Assembly: GCF_014279595.1 (NCBI RefSeq)
Contig: NZ_CP047943.1
Span: 806,001 to 870,000, forward strand
Reading direction: 5' to 3'
From: Synechococcus sp. RS9909
GTDB lineage: Bacteria; Cyanobacteriota; Cyanobacteriia; PCC-6307; Cyanobiaceae
DNA length: 64,000 bases
Within the stretch, counting starts at the first letter, position 1. Every line of letters begins with the position of its first letter. The notes under the pieces are model-generated. The model did no database searches. It saw nothing but the letters and a program-made list of their open reading frames with translations, and was not told where the DNA came from. The position numbers and the translations under genes are program-made. Shown one piece after another: positions 25,510 through 35,831 of this stretch.

Positions 25510-25923
25510 TCAGATCAACTCGCGCAGATGCCGCGAGGCCATCTGAACCTCCCGGAGGAAGCAGAGCGAGGCGAGCATCAGCAAGCTCATCGCTGCGATG
25601 AACAGGGGCACAACCACCAGGGTGAGGTTCACCCTGGAAATCACGCTGAAGAAGGTCACCGCCACCACGGCGGAAATCAGCAGCGTGGCAGCGGTGAGCA
25701 GTTCGATCGCCCGGATCGTGAGTTGCATGCGGCGGCGGTAGCTGCGGCGTTGCTGCTCGTCGAGTGTTTCTCCCGCTCGGGCCGCATCGCGCGCCTGCCT
25801 GGCCGCATCCACGATCCGGGCCAGCCGGGCGGAGATCACGTTCAACAAGGCGCCGATGCCGGCGAGCAGGAACACCGGGGCCACGGAGAGCTGAATCGCT
25901 TTGGAGAGGCTCTCCGGTTGCAT
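25510..25923 (-). CDS. DUF2721 family membrane protein
   Basis: A 137-residue integral membrane protein that fits the DUF2721 pattern: AIQLSVAPVFLLAGIGALLN as the first helix, then a charged amphipathic region (RLARIVDAARQARDAARAGE), and two more helices near the C terminus. The function is unknown. ATG 25923 is chosen because the domain begins immediately; the longer frame to 26259 crosses the neighbouring gene. It converges with the transporter 10 bp away. Confidence 0.85.
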   Translation of the reverse strand: MQPESLSKAIQLSVAPVFLLAGIGALLNVISARLARIVDAARQARDAARAGETLDEQQRRSYRRRMQLTIRAIELLTAATLLISAVVAVTFFSVISRVNLTLVVVPLFIAAMSLLMLASLCFLREVQMASRHLRELI

Positions 25924-25965
25924 CGCGCTCGAATCCAGTAGACCGGATCCATCATCGCGACTGGC

Positions 25966-26211
25966 ATGCCCATGCTCTGGCTCAAGCGCTGGAATTTCAT
26001 TGAGCGGGCTCGGCTGGAACGGGAGCTGTGGGACGCGTTTGAAGCCAAGCAGAATCCCGAAGCGAAGCTGGCGGAGCTCCAGGCCTGGATTGATGCAGCC
26101 GATCCGGCCGATTCCAAGCTGGCGGATCAGCGTTTTCGGCTTGAGGTGTGGACCACCACGCTGGCGCGGATCCGCAAGATCGAGGCCTTGATGGCAGGAC
26201 AGCAGCGCTGA
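25966..26211 (+). CDS. Small conserved hypothetical protein
   Basis: An 81-residue soluble, helical protein beginning MPMLWLKRWNFIERARLERE and ending KIEALMAGQQR, rich in charged and Trp residues. No family is recognised. It is divergent from the DUF2721 gene by 42 bp and converges with cysS. Its codon use is like that of its neighbours, supporting a real gene. Confidence 0.65.
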   Translation: MPMLWLKRWNFIERARLERELWDAFEAKQNPEAKLAELQAWIDAADPADSKLADQRFRLEVWTTTLARIRKIEALMAGQQR

Positions 26212-26230
26212 TCTGCGCCCGCTGCTCAGC

Positions 26231-27751
26231 TCAGCTGTGGCGCCACTCGGTGATCCCACCGGGCTTGTCGATCAGTTCGATGCCTTGAGCCGTGAGTTCG
26301 CTGCGGATGCGATCGGCTTCGGCGTAATTTTTGGCCTGCTTGGCAGCTTGACGTGCTGCGATCGCCGCTTCGATTGCCGTGGTGTCGACCGAGCTTTTGC
26401 TGGCTTCAGCCTGTGGTGGGGCCTCTGCCCGCAGGCCCAGCACCGCCGCCAGTTCGCGCAGCAGGAGCCAGCGTGACCTCAACACCGCCGATTCGGATGC
26501 CGTGATCCCGGCGTCATCGCCCCGATCGAGTCGGTTGGCCAGGCCGCGTAGGGGCCGAGCCAGCTCGAACACCACCGCCAAGGCCCCTGAACTGTTGAGG
26601 TCATCGTCCATCGCTGCGATGAAGCGTTGCCGCAGGCCCAGCAAGGGGTCGGGGTCGGTTGATCCTTTTTGATCCAACAGCCCGATGCTGCCTTCCACCA
26701 CTGCGCCCTTGGGCAGGGGTGCGGCGTTTGGCCAACCCAGCGCGGTGCCGTGGCCTGTGCCGAGGTTGAGGGCGGCATTCAGGCCTTTCCAGCCGCTGCT
26801 GGCCGCCTCCAGGGCGTCCGAGCTGAAATCCAGCGGTTTGCGGTAGTGCGCCTGCAGCACGAACAGGCGCAGGGTCATGGCGGAGAGGCCGCTCTCCAGG
26901 AGAGCCCGGATCGTGGTGAAGTTGCCCAGCGATTTGCTCATCTTTTCGCCGCCCACGTTCACCATGCCGTTGTGCAGCCACAGCCGCGCCAGCTCCTGGC
27001 CGCTGGCGGCTTCCGACTGGGCGATTTCGTTCTCATGGTGCGGGAACACCAGGTCGGCACCGCCGAGATGGATGTCGATCGTGTCGCCCAGCTCCTCGCG
27101 CACCATCGCCGAGCATTCGATGTGCCAGCCCGGTCGACCGGCGCCCCAGGGGGAGGGGAAGGAGGGCTCGCCGGGCTTGGCCCCTTTCCAGAGGGCGAAA
27201 TCGAAGGGGTGTTGCTTGCGCGCTTCTTCAGCATCGGCGACGCGGCCCTCGGCGTTCGTTTGCTGCTCGCCCAGATCACGGCCGCTGAGCTTGCCGTAGC
27301 CGGCATGCTTCATCACGGCGAAATACACATCGCCATCCGCGGAATAGGCAGCCCCTTTGGCCTCCAGTTCGCCGATCAGGTCGCGGATCGCGTCGAGGCA
27401 GCGGGTGGCGCGCGGCATGCGATCGGGCCTGAGGATGCCCAGGGCCTCCATATCGGCATGGAAGGCGGCGATGTTGCGCTCGCTCACCGCCTCCATGCTC
27501 GAGCCCTCGTCGGCAGCGCGGTTGAGAATTTTGTCGTCGATGTCGGTGAAGTTCTGCACGAAGGTCACCGCGTAGCCGCGCCAGATCAGATAGCGGCGCA
27601 GCACATCCCAGTTGATGTAGCTGCGGGCATGGCCCAGGTGGCAGAGGTCATAGACCGTCACCCCACAGCAGTAGATGCTCACCTGGCCCTCCTTCAGGGG
27701 CCTGAAGGGCTCCATGCGGCGGCTGAGCGTGTTGGTGAAGCGCAGGGCCAA
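26231..27751 (-). CDS. cysS: Cysteinyl-tRNA synthetase
   Basis: Charges tRNA-Cys with cysteine in the cytoplasm. It has 506 residues, longer than the about 460 of E. coli, mainly in the C-terminal region with acidic and Ala-rich inserts. Class I signatures are present: [20 protein letters not shown] (HIGH-like HLGH with a zinc Cys), [20 protein letters not shown] and KMSKSLGNF. The C-terminal anticodon-binding part ends with [18 protein letters not shown], which is typical. It follows polA by 42 bp on the same strand. Confidence 0.97.
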   Translation of the reverse strand: MALRFTNTLSRRMEPFRPLKEGQVSIYCCGVTVYDLCHLGHARSYINWDVLRRYLIWRGYAVTFVQNFTDIDDKILNRAADEGSSMEAVSERNIAAFHADMEALGILRPDRMPRATRCLDAIRDLIGELEAKGAAYSADGDVYFAVMKHAGYGKLSGRDLGEQQTNAEGRVADAEEARKQHPFDFALWKGAKPGEPSFPSPWGAGRPGWHIECSAMVREELGDTIDIHLGGADLVFPHHENEIAQSEAASGQELARLWLHNGMVNVGGEKMSKSLGNFTTIRALLESGLSAMTLRLFVLQAHYRKPLDFSSDALEAASSGWKGLNAALNLGTGHGTALGWPNAAPLPKGAVVEGSIGLLDQKGSTDPDPLLGLRQRFIAAMDDDLNSSGALAVVFELARPLRGLANRLDRGDDAGITASESAVLRSRWLLLRELAAVLGLRAEAPPQAEASKSSVDTTAIEAAIAARQAAKQAKNYAEADRIRSELTAQGIELIDKPGGITEWRHS

Positions 27752-27793
27752 GAGCGTGGTGGCATCGCTGGCGGCGAGGCTACGGTCCGGGGC

Positions 27794-30784
27794 CTATTTC
27801 GCCTCCATCCAGTTCGCTCCCACACCGGTTTCCACCACCAGGGGCACGCTGAGCTGGATCGCCTGCTCCATGGTGGTCACCACCAGCTGCCGCACCCTCT
27901 CCAGCGCGGTGGGATCCACCTCCAGCACCAGTTCATCGTGCACCTGCAGCAGCAGCCGCGCCGGTAGGGACTGCTGCTCGAGGGCCGCCTGCAACTGGAT
28001 CATCGCCAGCTTGATGATGTCGGCGCTGGAGCCCTGGATCGGTGCATTGGCCGCGGCGCGCAGCTGCTGGGCCTCCATCCCGCCTCGCCGTGCCACCTCC
28101 AGATCAATCTCAAGCGGGTCTTTGCCGAGCAGGCGTCCCAGGCCGTTGCGATCGAAGTGGAACGGCCGCCGCCGCCCCAGGATCGTTTCCACGTAGCCGC
28201 GACTGAGGGCGAGCCTTTCCTGCAGCTCGAGGAAGGCGAACACCTTCGGGTAGCGCTCTTTGTATTTGCTCAGGAACTCCTTGGCCTGGGCCTGGCTGAC
28301 GCCGGTTTCCCGCGCGAAGCGCTGGGCGCCCATGCCGTAGATCACCCCGAAATTGATCGTTTTGCCGAGGCGGCGCTCATCGGCTGTGACGGCCTTTTTC
28401 TCCAGCAGCAACCGGGCGGTGAGGGCATGCACGTCGTCGCCATCGCGATAAGCCTGTTGCAGCACCTCCTCGCCCGAGAGGTGGGTGAGGATGCGCAGCT
28501 CGATCTGGGAGTAATCGGCGCTGAGCAGTTGCCAGCCCGCCTGGGGCAGAAAGGCCTTGCGGATCCGCCGCGAGAACTCCGTGCGCACGGGGATGTTCTG
28601 CAGGTTGGGGTTGCTGCTGCTCAGCCTTCCTGTGGCGGTCACGGCCTGGTTGAAGTCGGTGTGCACCCGGCCGGTTTCCGCTTCCACCAGCTGGGGCAGG
28701 GCATCCACGTAGGTGCTCTTCAGCTTGCTGAGCGTGCGGTGCTCCAGCACCAGGGGCACCACCGGGTGATCCTGTTCCAGCTTCTCCAGCACGGTGGCAT
28801 CGGTGCTGTAGCCCGTTTTGGTGCGACGCGATTTTTTGCGATCGAGCCCGAGGGTGTCGAACAGGAGCTCCCCGAGTTGTTTGGGGGAGGCGAGGTTGAA
28901 CTCCATGCCGGCGGCCTGCTTCGCCTCGGTCTCGAGCCGTTCCAGGGTCTGGGCCATCTCGGTGGAGAGCGCGGCAAGGTAGGGATGGTCGATGCGAATC
29001 CCCGTGGCCTCCATCAGGGCCAGCACCGGCTCCAGGGGGAGTTCCACCTGGTCGAGCAATGGCAGCAGCCGGGGCCCCATCGCCGCCAGCTGCTGGCGCA
29101 GGTCAAGGGCCAGGCGGCGGGTGAGATGCACATCCATGCCGCAGTAGAGGGCGGCCTGGTTGATCTCCACCTCAGCGAAACAGCTCGCTTTGCCGTCCTT
29201 CGCTTTGCCCACCAGGTCGCTGAACAGGGTGGGTTGGATGCCGTAGTCGCGCTCGGCCATCGCATCAAGACCGTGTTTGGCTGCCGCATCGCGGAGGTAA
29301 TCGGCCAGCAGGGTGTCCATCACCACCCCGCCGAGGGGCAGCCCGTGGCGCAGCAGGATCAGACGGTCGTATTTGGCGTTCTGCAGGGCCTTGGGGTGCT
29401 CAGCGCTGGCCAGCCAGGGGGCGAGCTGGGCGAGCACGGTGTCCAGGGGGAGCTGCTGGATCGCGCTGGAGTCCTCCAGTGATGGTTCCGCCGACGGCCG
29501 ATGCCCCACTGGGATGTAGGCCAGATCATCGAGCTCCGGCCCCCAGCAAACGCCCACCCCCACCAACTGGGCCTTGAAGGGGTTGAGGTCACTGGTTTCG
29601 GTGTCCAGGGCCACCGGTTGGGCGGGGTCGCGGCACAGCAGGAGCCGATCGATTAGTGCCTTCAGCTGGTGCTCAGTTCTGATCAGCTGGGGCGTCAGGA
29701 GCGGCAGGCTGTCGCTGGTGGCGGGTGCAACGACGCCTTCCGTGGCGCCTTCCGTTCCCGTGTCTTGGACCTGCACCTGGCCGACCTGCCCCAGCAGGTG
29801 GCCGTTGGCCGCCAGGCCGCCGCTGGAGAAGGTCGCCACAAACGCAGGAATCTGGCGCACCAGGCTGTTCAGTTCCAGCTCTTGCAACCGTGCGCTGAGA
29901 CCGTCGGCATCCACCGTGCCCAGGTCGAGATCCGGCTCCTCTGGAAGGGGGATGTCCACCAGAATCTCCGCCAGCTTGCGGGAGAGGTAAGCATTGTCGC
30001 GATCGGCGCTGAGTTTGCCCTTGAGCGCGCCCTTGATCGCGCCGCGGCTCGCCTTCGGGCCCTCGGCCTCCACCTCGGCCAGGGCTTGATACACCCCATC
30101 GAGGTCGCCGTTCTCCTTGAGCAGGTTGATGGCGGTTTTGGGCCCGACGCCTTTCACACCTGGGATGTTGTCGGAGCTGTCGCCGGTGAGGGCTTTGAGA
30201 TCCACCACCGACGCCGGCGTCACCCCGAGCTTGGCTTCCACGCCCGCTTCGTTGATCAGGCTCGGGCCGCTGTTTTTGGCATAGGGGCCCCCGCCCATGT
30301 AGAGCACGGCGATGTCGCGCTGGTCATCCACCAGCTGAAAGAGGTCGCGGTCACCGCTGAGGATCCGCACCCTCCAGCCGTCGTTGGCGGCGCGGTTCGC
30401 CAGGGTGCCCAGCACATCGTCCGCTTCATAGCCGGGTGCCAGGCACAGGGGCAGACGCAACTGCTGGCGCAGGATCTGCTGGAGCTGCTCCAGGTCTTGA
30501 AAGAACACTTCGGGGGCCACGTCCCGGTGCGCCTTGTAGTTGGCATCGGCCTCATGCCGGAAGGTGGGTTCGGCCGTGTCGAAGGCGATCGCCACACCGC
30601 TGGGACGCAACCCCTTGCAGTGATCGAGCAGGGCCTTGAGGAAGCCGTAGGTCACGCTCGTGGGACGGCCATCCTTGGTGGCCAGGCCACCCTCCCCACC
30701 CTTGCTGAAGGCGTAGAAGCTGCGAAAAGCGAGGGAGTGGCCGTCAATAAGCAACAGCAGGGGCTTCTCTGGGCTGGCGGGCAT
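27794..30784 (-). CDS. polA: DNA polymerase I
   Basis: A replication and repair polymerase of 996 residues with all three domains. The 5'-nuclease domain (1 to about 300) has LLIDGHSLAFRSFYAFS and GDSSDNIPGVKGVGPKTA. The 3'-5' exonuclease (about 385-560) keeps its acidic residues: ALDTETSDLNP, NAKYDRLIL and YCGMDVHLTRR, so proofreading is probably active, unlike Taq-type enzymes. The polymerase domain (about 600-996) has motif A LLSADYSQIELRILTHLSGE, motif B RRLGKTINFGVIYGMG and motif C LLQVHDELVLEV. It follows the HlyD-type gene by 38 bp and precedes cysS. Confidence 0.98.
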   Translation of the reverse strand: MPASPEKPLLLLIDGHSLAFRSFYAFSKGGEGGLATKDGRPTSVTYGFLKALLDHCKGLRPSGVAIAFDTAEPTFRHEADANYKAHRDVAPEVFFQDLEQLQQILRQQLRLPLCLAPGYEADDVLGTLANRAANDGWRVRILSGDRDLFQLVDDQRDIAVLYMGGGPYAKNSGPSLINEAGVEAKLGVTPASVVDLKALTGDSSDNIPGVKGVGPKTAINLLKENGDLDGVYQALAEVEAEGPKASRGAIKGALKGKLSADRDNAYLSRKLAEILVDIPLPEEPDLDLGTVDADGLSARLQELELNSLVRQIPAFVATFSSGGLAANGHLLGQVGQVQVQDTGTEGATEGVVAPATSDSLPLLTPQLIRTEHQLKALIDRLLLCRDPAQPVALDTETSDLNPFKAQLVGVGVCWGPELDDLAYIPVGHRPSAEPSLEDSSAIQQLPLDTVLAQLAPWLASAEHPKALQNAKYDRLILLRHGLPLGGVVMDTLLADYLRDAAAKHGLDAMAERDYGIQPTLFSDLVGKAKDGKASCFAEVEINQAALYCGMDVHLTRRLALDLRQQLAAMGPRLLPLLDQVELPLEPVLALMEATGIRIDHPYLAALSTEMAQTLERLETEAKQAAGMEFNLASPKQLGELLFDTLGLDRKKSRRTKTGYSTDATVLEKLEQDHPVVPLVLEHRTLSKLKSTYVDALPQLVEAETGRVHTDFNQAVTATGRLSSSNPNLQNIPVRTEFSRRIRKAFLPQAGWQLLSADYSQIELRILTHLSGEEVLQQAYRDGDDVHALTARLLLEKKAVTADERRLGKTINFGVIYGMGAQRFARETGVSQAQAKEFLSKYKERYPKVFAFLELQERLALSRGYVETILGRRRPFHFDRNGLGRLLGKDPLEIDLEVARRGGMEAQQLRAAANAPIQGSSADIIKLAMIQLQAALEQQSLPARLLLQVHDELVLEVDPTALERVRQLVVTTMEQAIQLSVPLVVETGVGANWMEAK

Positions 30785-30822
30785 GGGGGTGAGGGGCGTT
30801 GGGTTGGATCCGTCTCTCTGGA

Positions 30823-31998
30823 TCAGTCGCGCTTCTTCGCCCAGGGGGGCAGATCGATGAACACCTTTGTTCCCGGCTGAACGCCCTTGAGAATGGCGGT
30901 CTGACTGCCGCTGCTCGCCCCCAGTTCCACCGCCTGGAAGCGGGGCTGCTCGTTCTTGCCCACCAGCAGCACGCCGGGTTTGCCGTTTTCCGTCACGATC
31001 GCCACGGTGGGCACCAGGGTGCTGGGGGCGGTGGATCCGGTCTGGAAGTCCACATCGGCGGTCATGCCGATGCGCAGCTTCGGCGGCGGATTGAGCAACG
31101 ACAGCTCCACTTCGAAGGAGACCACGTTGTCGACCTTCTCGGCGCGGGGGGCGATGTCGCGCACACGCGCTGCAAAACGCTGATCCGGGAACGCATCCAC
31201 CCGCACCGTGGCGTCCTGGCCGATGAGGATGCGGCCGATGTCGCTTTCCGGCACCTTGGCGGCGACCTCCAGTCCCTGGGAGAGCTCCACGATCGAGGAG
31301 CTGGTGGCACCGGCGGTGGCTGAGGCGGTGGTGGTGGGGGTCACGAAGGCGCCGGGTTCGGCAAAGCGCTCGGTGATCACACCGCTGAAGGGGGCGCGGA
31401 TCAGCAGCTCTTCCCCTTCCACCTGGCGTTGCTGGATGCGCTCGCGTGCCGCCGCGAGGGCGGCTTTGCTGCTGAGGTAGCTGTAGCGGAACCCTTCCAG
31501 ATCGGAGGTGCTGAGGGCACCACTGTTTTCCAGCCTCTTGTTGAGCAGGTAATCGGCACGTTTTCCCTGGTAATCGGCGCGGGCCTGCCGTTCAAGCGCC
31601 TGCAGTTCATCGATGCGCTCGCGGTAATCGCCGCTGTCCATGCGCGCCAGCACCTGACCCTTCTCCACCGTGGCGCCTTCCTCCACATCCAGGCTCTCCA
31701 GCCGCCCCTGGCGCTTGGGGCTCACATTGACGCGCCGGATCGCCTCCAGTTCGCCGCTGGCCGTGATCACTCCTGGCAGCGAGCCCCGCTCCGCCTTCAC
31801 GGTGTAGGCGCTGAGGTCGCGGGAGCGATTGCGGCCCGGCCCGACGCTCCAGAACGCCAAGCCACCACCCACCAGCACCAGACCGGCGATCAGGCCGAGG
31901 CTGCGCCGCCGCCGTCGTTTGAGGCCGCTGAGTTGGGTGAGGGGAGCCAAGCCCTGCTCCTGGGATGGGGGGAGGGGCTGGCGGTTGGTGGTGGCCAT
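30823..31998 (-). CDS. HlyD-type periplasmic adaptor of an efflux system
   Basis: A 391-residue membrane fusion protein linking an inner-membrane pump to the periplasm. A cytosolic Arg-rich N terminus is followed by one transmembrane anchor at about residues 32-50 ([20 protein letters not shown]). The lipoyl (barrel-sandwich) halves include [20 protein letters not shown] and [21 protein letters not shown] coiled-coil hairpin lies between them, followed by beta-barrel and membrane-proximal domains. This is MacA/RND-like. No MacB-type ABC transporter or outer-membrane channel gene is adjacent, so the partner is elsewhere. ATG 31998 is chosen; the longer frame to 32409 runs antisense through ychF. 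Confidence 0.9.
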   Translation of the reverse strand: MATTNRQPLPPSQEQGLAPLTQLSGLKRRRRRSLGLIAGLVLVGGGLAFWSVGPGRNRSRDLSAYTVKAERGSLPGVITASGELEAIRRVNVSPKRQGRLESLDVEEGATVEKGQVLARMDSGDYRERIDELQALERQARADYQGKRADYLLNKRLENSGALSTSDLEGFRYSYLSSKAALAAARERIQQRQVEGEELLIRAPFSGVITERFAEPGAFVTPTTTASATAGATSSSIVELSQGLEVAAKVPESDIGRILIGQDATVRVDAFPDQRFAARVRDIAPRAEKVDNVVSFEVELSLLNPPPKLRIGMTADVDFQTGSTAPSTLVPTVAIVTENGKPGVLLVGKNEQPRFQAVELGASSGSQTAILKGVQPGTKVFIDLPPWAKKRD

Positions 31999-32067
31999 GA
32001 CCCCACGTGCAATTGCGCACCAGTCTCGCTGGGGATGGCGCCGACTTGCGCAGGTAGATTGCCAGCC

Positions 32068-33159
32068 ATGCTCAAAGCCGGAATTGTCGGGCTGCCCAAC
32101 GTCGGCAAGTCCACCCTGTTCAACGCCCTGGTGGCCAACGCGCAGGCGCAGGCTGCCAATTTTCCGTTCTGCACGATTGAGCCGAACGTGGGCACCGTGG
32201 CGGTTCCCGATCCCCGGCTGCAGCAGCTCTCGGATCTCAGCGGCAGCAAGGAGTTGATCCCCGCCCGGATCGAGTTTGTCGACATCGCCGGTCTGGTCAA
32301 GGGAGCCAGCCAGGGGGAGGGCCTCGGCAACAAGTTCCTGGCCAACATCCGCGAGGTGGACGCGATCGTTCATGTGGTGCGCTGTTTTGAAGACGATGAC
32401 GTGATTCATGTGTCCGGCTCCGTGGGGCCGGCGCGGGATGCGGAGGTGATCAACCTGGAGCTCGGATTGGCCGATCTGGCCCAGGTGGAGAAGCGCCGCG
32501 AACGGCTGAAGAAACAGATGCGCACCAGCAAGGAGGCCCAGGTGGAGGACGCTGCCCTGGAGCGGATCCAGGCGGTGCTTGAGCAGGGGGGCGCAGCGCG
32601 CAGCGTCGCCTTGACCGAGGAGGAAGCCGCCATGATCAAACCCCTCGGTCTGCTCACGGCCAAGCCGATCATCTACGCCACCAATGTGAGCGAAGACGAT
32701 CTGGCTCCTGGGAATCGCTTCTGTGAGGAGGTGGTGGCCCTCGCGGCCAGTGAAGGCGCCGAAACCGTGCGCATTTCAGCCCAGGTGGAGGCGGAACTGA
32801 TTGAGCTGGGCGATGAGGAGCGTGCCGATTACCTCGAGGGTCTGGGGGTGAGCGAAGGCGGGCTGCAGAGCCTGATCCGTGCCACCTACAACCTGTTGGG
32901 TCTGCGCACCTATTTCACGACGGGCGAGAAGGAAACGCGTGCCTGGACCTTCAAGGCCGGCATGACAGCCCCCCAGGCCGCCGGTGTGATCCACACCGAT
33001 TTCGAGCGGGGCTTCATTCGCGCCCAGACGATCGGCTGGCAGAAGCTGTTGGAGGCAGGCTCCCTTGCCGAGGCCCGCAACAAGGGATGGCTGCGCAGTG
33101 AAGGCAAGGAGTATGTGGTGGACGAGGGAGACGTGATGGAGTTTCTCTTCAACGTCTGA
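32068..33159 (+). CDS. ychF: Redox-regulated ribosome-associated ATPase/GTPase YchF
   Basis: A 363-residue OBG-family P-loop protein that binds ribosomes and prefers ATP. The N terminus [20 protein letters not shown] carries the G1 motif. [20 protein letters not shown] holds G3 and [10 protein letters not shown] is the altered G4 site. The C-terminal TGS domain contains [17 protein letters not shown] and [20 protein letters not shown]. Length and motifs are canonical. It is divergent from the HlyD-type gene by 69 bp and converges with the Coq4-like gene 4 bp away. Confidence 0.97.
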   Translation: MLKAGIVGLPNVGKSTLFNALVANAQAQAANFPFCTIEPNVGTVAVPDPRLQQLSDLSGSKELIPARIEFVDIAGLVKGASQGEGLGNKFLANIREVDAIVHVVRCFEDDDVIHVSGSVGPARDAEVINLELGLADLAQVEKRRERLKKQMRTSKEAQVEDAALERIQAVLEQGGAARSVALTEEEAAMIKPLGLLTAKPIIYATNVSEDDLAPGNRFCEEVVALAASEGAETVRISAQVEAELIELGDEERADYLEGLGVSEGGLQSLIRATYNLLGLRTYFTTGEKETRAWTFKAGMTAPQAAGVIHTDFERGFIRAQTIGWQKLLEAGSLAEARNKGWLRSEGKEYVVDEGDVMEFLFNV

Positions 33160-33163
33160 GGCG

Positions 33164-33841
33164 TCAGTCAGTCGCGCTGAATGGTTCGGCTTCCGCGACC
33201 TGAACACCGAGGTCGCTGCGCCATTGCGACAAGGGTTTCTCCCAGCCCTCTTCCCATTTCTGGGCCACCAGAGGGGCTGCCTGCAGGCCGATTCTGTTGC
33301 CGTGGGCGATCGCCCGGCTGATCAGCTCCAGCTCCTGAGGCTGCAAGCGGAAGGAGCGGAACCCGGCGAGCAGGTTGAGCAGCACGAAGGCGGGAAAGCC
33401 GATCTGGGTGGCCGTGATCGCCAGCACGCCGGATTCACCGGCTGGTTCGGTGCTGAAGCCCGCCACCACATGGTGCAGGTCATGGGTGGTGGCAATCCGT
33501 TGGGTGAGCCACAGCGCTTCGGTGCTCGTGTCGCGCGGGCGGAAGAAGTCGGCGTCGTAGTTGAGCCGGCGGATCATGCCGGCGTAGGCATGGCCGAGGC
33601 TGCCCTGCGGCAACCGCTCCAACGCCTCCACATCCGGCTGAAAGGGGGGATAGCGCTGCTCGAGCATTTCGGCACCACCGGGAAGGCGGCGGAAGCGTTC
33701 GACGCACAAGGCCATCGCTTCACTGTCGAGGAAGTTGTCGACCAGATCGGCGATGCTGTCGAGCCCACCACCTGTTTTGGCCAGGTCGCGCAGGATGGTG
33801 AGGTTGCGCACCGAGCGCAGCAATTCTCGGGCTTGGCTCAT
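33164..33841 (-). CDS. Coq4-like protein
   Basis: A 225-residue protein of the Coq4 family. The family metal-binding signature HDxxH(x)nE is present as TTHDLHHVVAGFSTEPAGE. Coq4 in mitochondria supports ubiquinone synthesis; cyanobacteria make plastoquinone, so the role here is unknown. The N-terminal helix SQARELLRSVRNLTILRDLA and the C-terminal helices fit the fold. Its ATG overlaps the TGA of the upstream histidine kinase in ATGA (33838-33841), so the two are translationally coupled. Confidence 0.85.
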   Translation of the reverse strand: MSQARELLRSVRNLTILRDLAKTGGGLDSIADLVDNFLDSEAMALCVERFRRLPGGAEMLEQRYPPFQPDVEALERLPQGSLGHAYAGMIRRLNYDADFFRPRDTSTEALWLTQRIATTHDLHHVVAGFSTEPAGESGVLAITATQIGFPAFVLLNLLAGFRSFRLQPQELELISRAIAHGNRIGLQAAPLVAQKWEEGWEKPLSQWRSDLGVQVAEAEPFSATD

Positions 33842-35715
33842 GACGCTCCAGTGGCGGTGGGAAAGTGCAGCTGCACCTCAGCCCCACCCAGTTGGGTGGA
33901 GCGGCCGATGCGAATCGTGCCGCCGTGATTCTGAAGGCTCAGTTGCACCACAAACAAACCGATGCCATAACCGTCATCTTTGAGGCTGATCAGGGGTTGC
34001 AGCGGTTCGAGGCCAGCGGGGAATCCCGGCCCGTTGTCGGCCACCACCAGGGAGATCCCATCCGGCTGCTGCCGCACCGTCAGGAGCAGCCGGGGCGCGG
34101 CGGTGTGATGCAGGCGCAGCGCATCGAGGCTGTTGCGGAGCAGGTTGCAGATGGCGAGTTGCAGCTGCACGGAATCGCCCAGGATCGGCACCGCCGTGTC
34201 CGGTTGCTCCAGGCAGAACTGCACCTCCTGCTCCCGCACCCTCGCCTGCAGTTGCAGAACGCAGCTGTCCACCACCTGCCGCAGGTCGAGGGGCACCTTC
34301 TCGGTGTGCACGTTGCGCAGCAGCAGCCCGATCCGCTCGGCGATCAGCGACAGGCGCTGGGATTCTGCGTCGATCACCGTCAGGCGTTCGCGCAGATCCT
34401 CAGGGGTGGCGGTCTCTTGACCCAGACCCTCCAGGGCCAGCTTGCTGTTGAGCAGGATCGTGCTCAGCGGCTGGCGGATCTCATGGCCGATCGCAGAGGC
34501 GGTGAGGCTGATGCGCAACTTTTCGTCCATGTCGCTCAGCTGCCGCCGCTGAGCCTGGCGATAGGCGGTCACATCCACGAAGGTGAACACGAGCCGATCG
34601 TCGAGTTCCACGCTGTTGATCAACATCTCCAACTGCTGGCCGGATTTGCTGGTGATCCGGTAGTCGTCGTTCTGGGCGATGGCGCCTTCGCCATCAGCAT
34701 GGATGGCCAGGGCCTTCTGCCAGCGTTGCATCACCTCCTGGCGGTAGTCGGGATCGGGGTAGGCGAGGGGAAACCAGCGCGACAGGCTGGGGATGTCGGC
34801 CAGGGTGTAGCCGAGCTGGTGTTGGAAGGTGCTGTTGAGGAAGGTGATCGCAGGATCCTCCTGTCGCAGATCCAGAAAGGCGATGCTGATCGGGATGTTG
34901 TCGAGGATGCGTTCGAGGTCGCGGCGCTGTTCTTCAAACTGTTGCTGGGCCAGCACCTGCTCGGTGACGTCGATCAACACCCCTTCCCACACCACACTGC
35001 CGTCGGGCAGGTCGCGTGGCACCGATTCCGCGGTGATCCAGCGCACGTCCCCATTCACCAGCAGGCGGGTTTGCCCAAAAAACGGTGTGCGGTTGGTGAA
35101 GGCTTCTGCATTCCATTGCACCCAGGTGTCGAAGTCGTCGGGATGCACACAGGCGAATCCCTTGAGCGGGTCCTCGAGCGCCTCTTCCCGCTTGATACCG
35201 GTGAGTTCGAGGAATCGGTCCGACATGAATTCGAAGCTGGCCAGTGCAGCGCCGGGTCGCAGCACCATCGTGTAGGTGCCCACGGGGATCGCTTCGGTGA
35301 TGCGCAGGGCGGTGAGAGCCAGATCGGGATCGGGTGGGCCGTGGGGTGGGGTGGGGATTGGCGGCTCAGCGCTGACGTCGCTGAGGTTGAGCAGCCAGCC
35401 ATTGGTGCCATGGGGCTGGGCTTCCACATGCAGCGCTCTGCTGCAGGGGGCGGAGCGAGGCTCCAGCGCCACCTGCCAGCAGATCGGTGCCGATGCCGCA
35501 TCGCTGGCGTCGCCTCCGAGCAGCCCGCGCTCCTGGCCTGGGGCGAGCACGATTTGCAGCCGCTGTTGTAGTTCTGCGGCTGAGGCTGCGTCGCTCAACC
35601 CGAGCAAGGTCTGGGCTCGCGCGGTGAGCGCCTCACAGCGGAAGGATCCTGCCTCGCTGGCATCCGCCACAACATGCATGGCAGCGAAGGGCCAGGACTC
35701 GGGCCAAGGGGCCAT
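33838..35715 (-). CDS. PAS-domain sensor histidine kinase
   Basis: A 625-residue kinase without obvious transmembrane segments, so probably cytoplasmic. Two PAS domains lie at about 140-255 (FEFMSDRFLELTGIKREEAL, then WEGVLIDVTEQ) and 270-395 (FLNSTFQHQLGYTLADIPSL, then FTFVDVTAYRQ). The phospho-acceptor box is IGHEIRQPLSTILLNSK, an HPK4-like HE(I/L)xQPL type. The ATP-binding domain (about 490-625) has an N box (LAICNLLRNSLDALR) and a G1 box (VVADNGPGFPAG). No response regulator is adjacent. It is coupled to the Coq4-like gene by a 4-bp overlap, and the two may share a signal, which is inference. Domain positions are estimates. Confidence 0.92.
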   Translation of the reverse strand: MAPWPESWPFAAMHVVADASEAGSFRCEALTARAQTLLGLSDAASAAELQQRLQIVLAPGQERGLLGGDASDAASAPICWQVALEPRSAPCSRALHVEAQPHGTNGWLLNLSDVSAEPPIPTPPHGPPDPDLALTALRITEAIPVGTYTMVLRPGAALASFEFMSDRFLELTGIKREEALEDPLKGFACVHPDDFDTWVQWNAEAFTNRTPFFGQTRLLVNGDVRWITAESVPRDLPDGSVVWEGVLIDVTEQVLAQQQFEEQRRDLERILDNIPISIAFLDLRQEDPAITFLNSTFQHQLGYTLADIPSLSRWFPLAYPDPDYRQEVMQRWQKALAIHADGEGAIAQNDDYRITSKSGQQLEMLINSVELDDRLVFTFVDVTAYRQAQRRQLSDMDEKLRISLTASAIGHEIRQPLSTILLNSKLALEGLGQETATPEDLRERLTVIDAESQRLSLIAERIGLLLRNVHTEKVPLDLRQVVDSCVLQLQARVREQEVQFCLEQPDTAVPILGDSVQLQLAICNLLRNSLDALRLHHTAAPRLLLTVRQQPDGISLVVADNGPGFPAGLEPLQPLISLKDDGYGIGLFVVQLSLQNHGGTIRIGRSTQLGGAEVQLHFPTATGAS

Positions 35716-35831
35716 CAGGAGCCAGCATCACGTCGCAATGCTAATTCATCACTTCTAAGGACACGCCAATGCGACGTCATCGGCCTCCTGTCCGGGTGAA
35801 AAAGTCATGGCAAAATGAAGCTGCAGATGCA

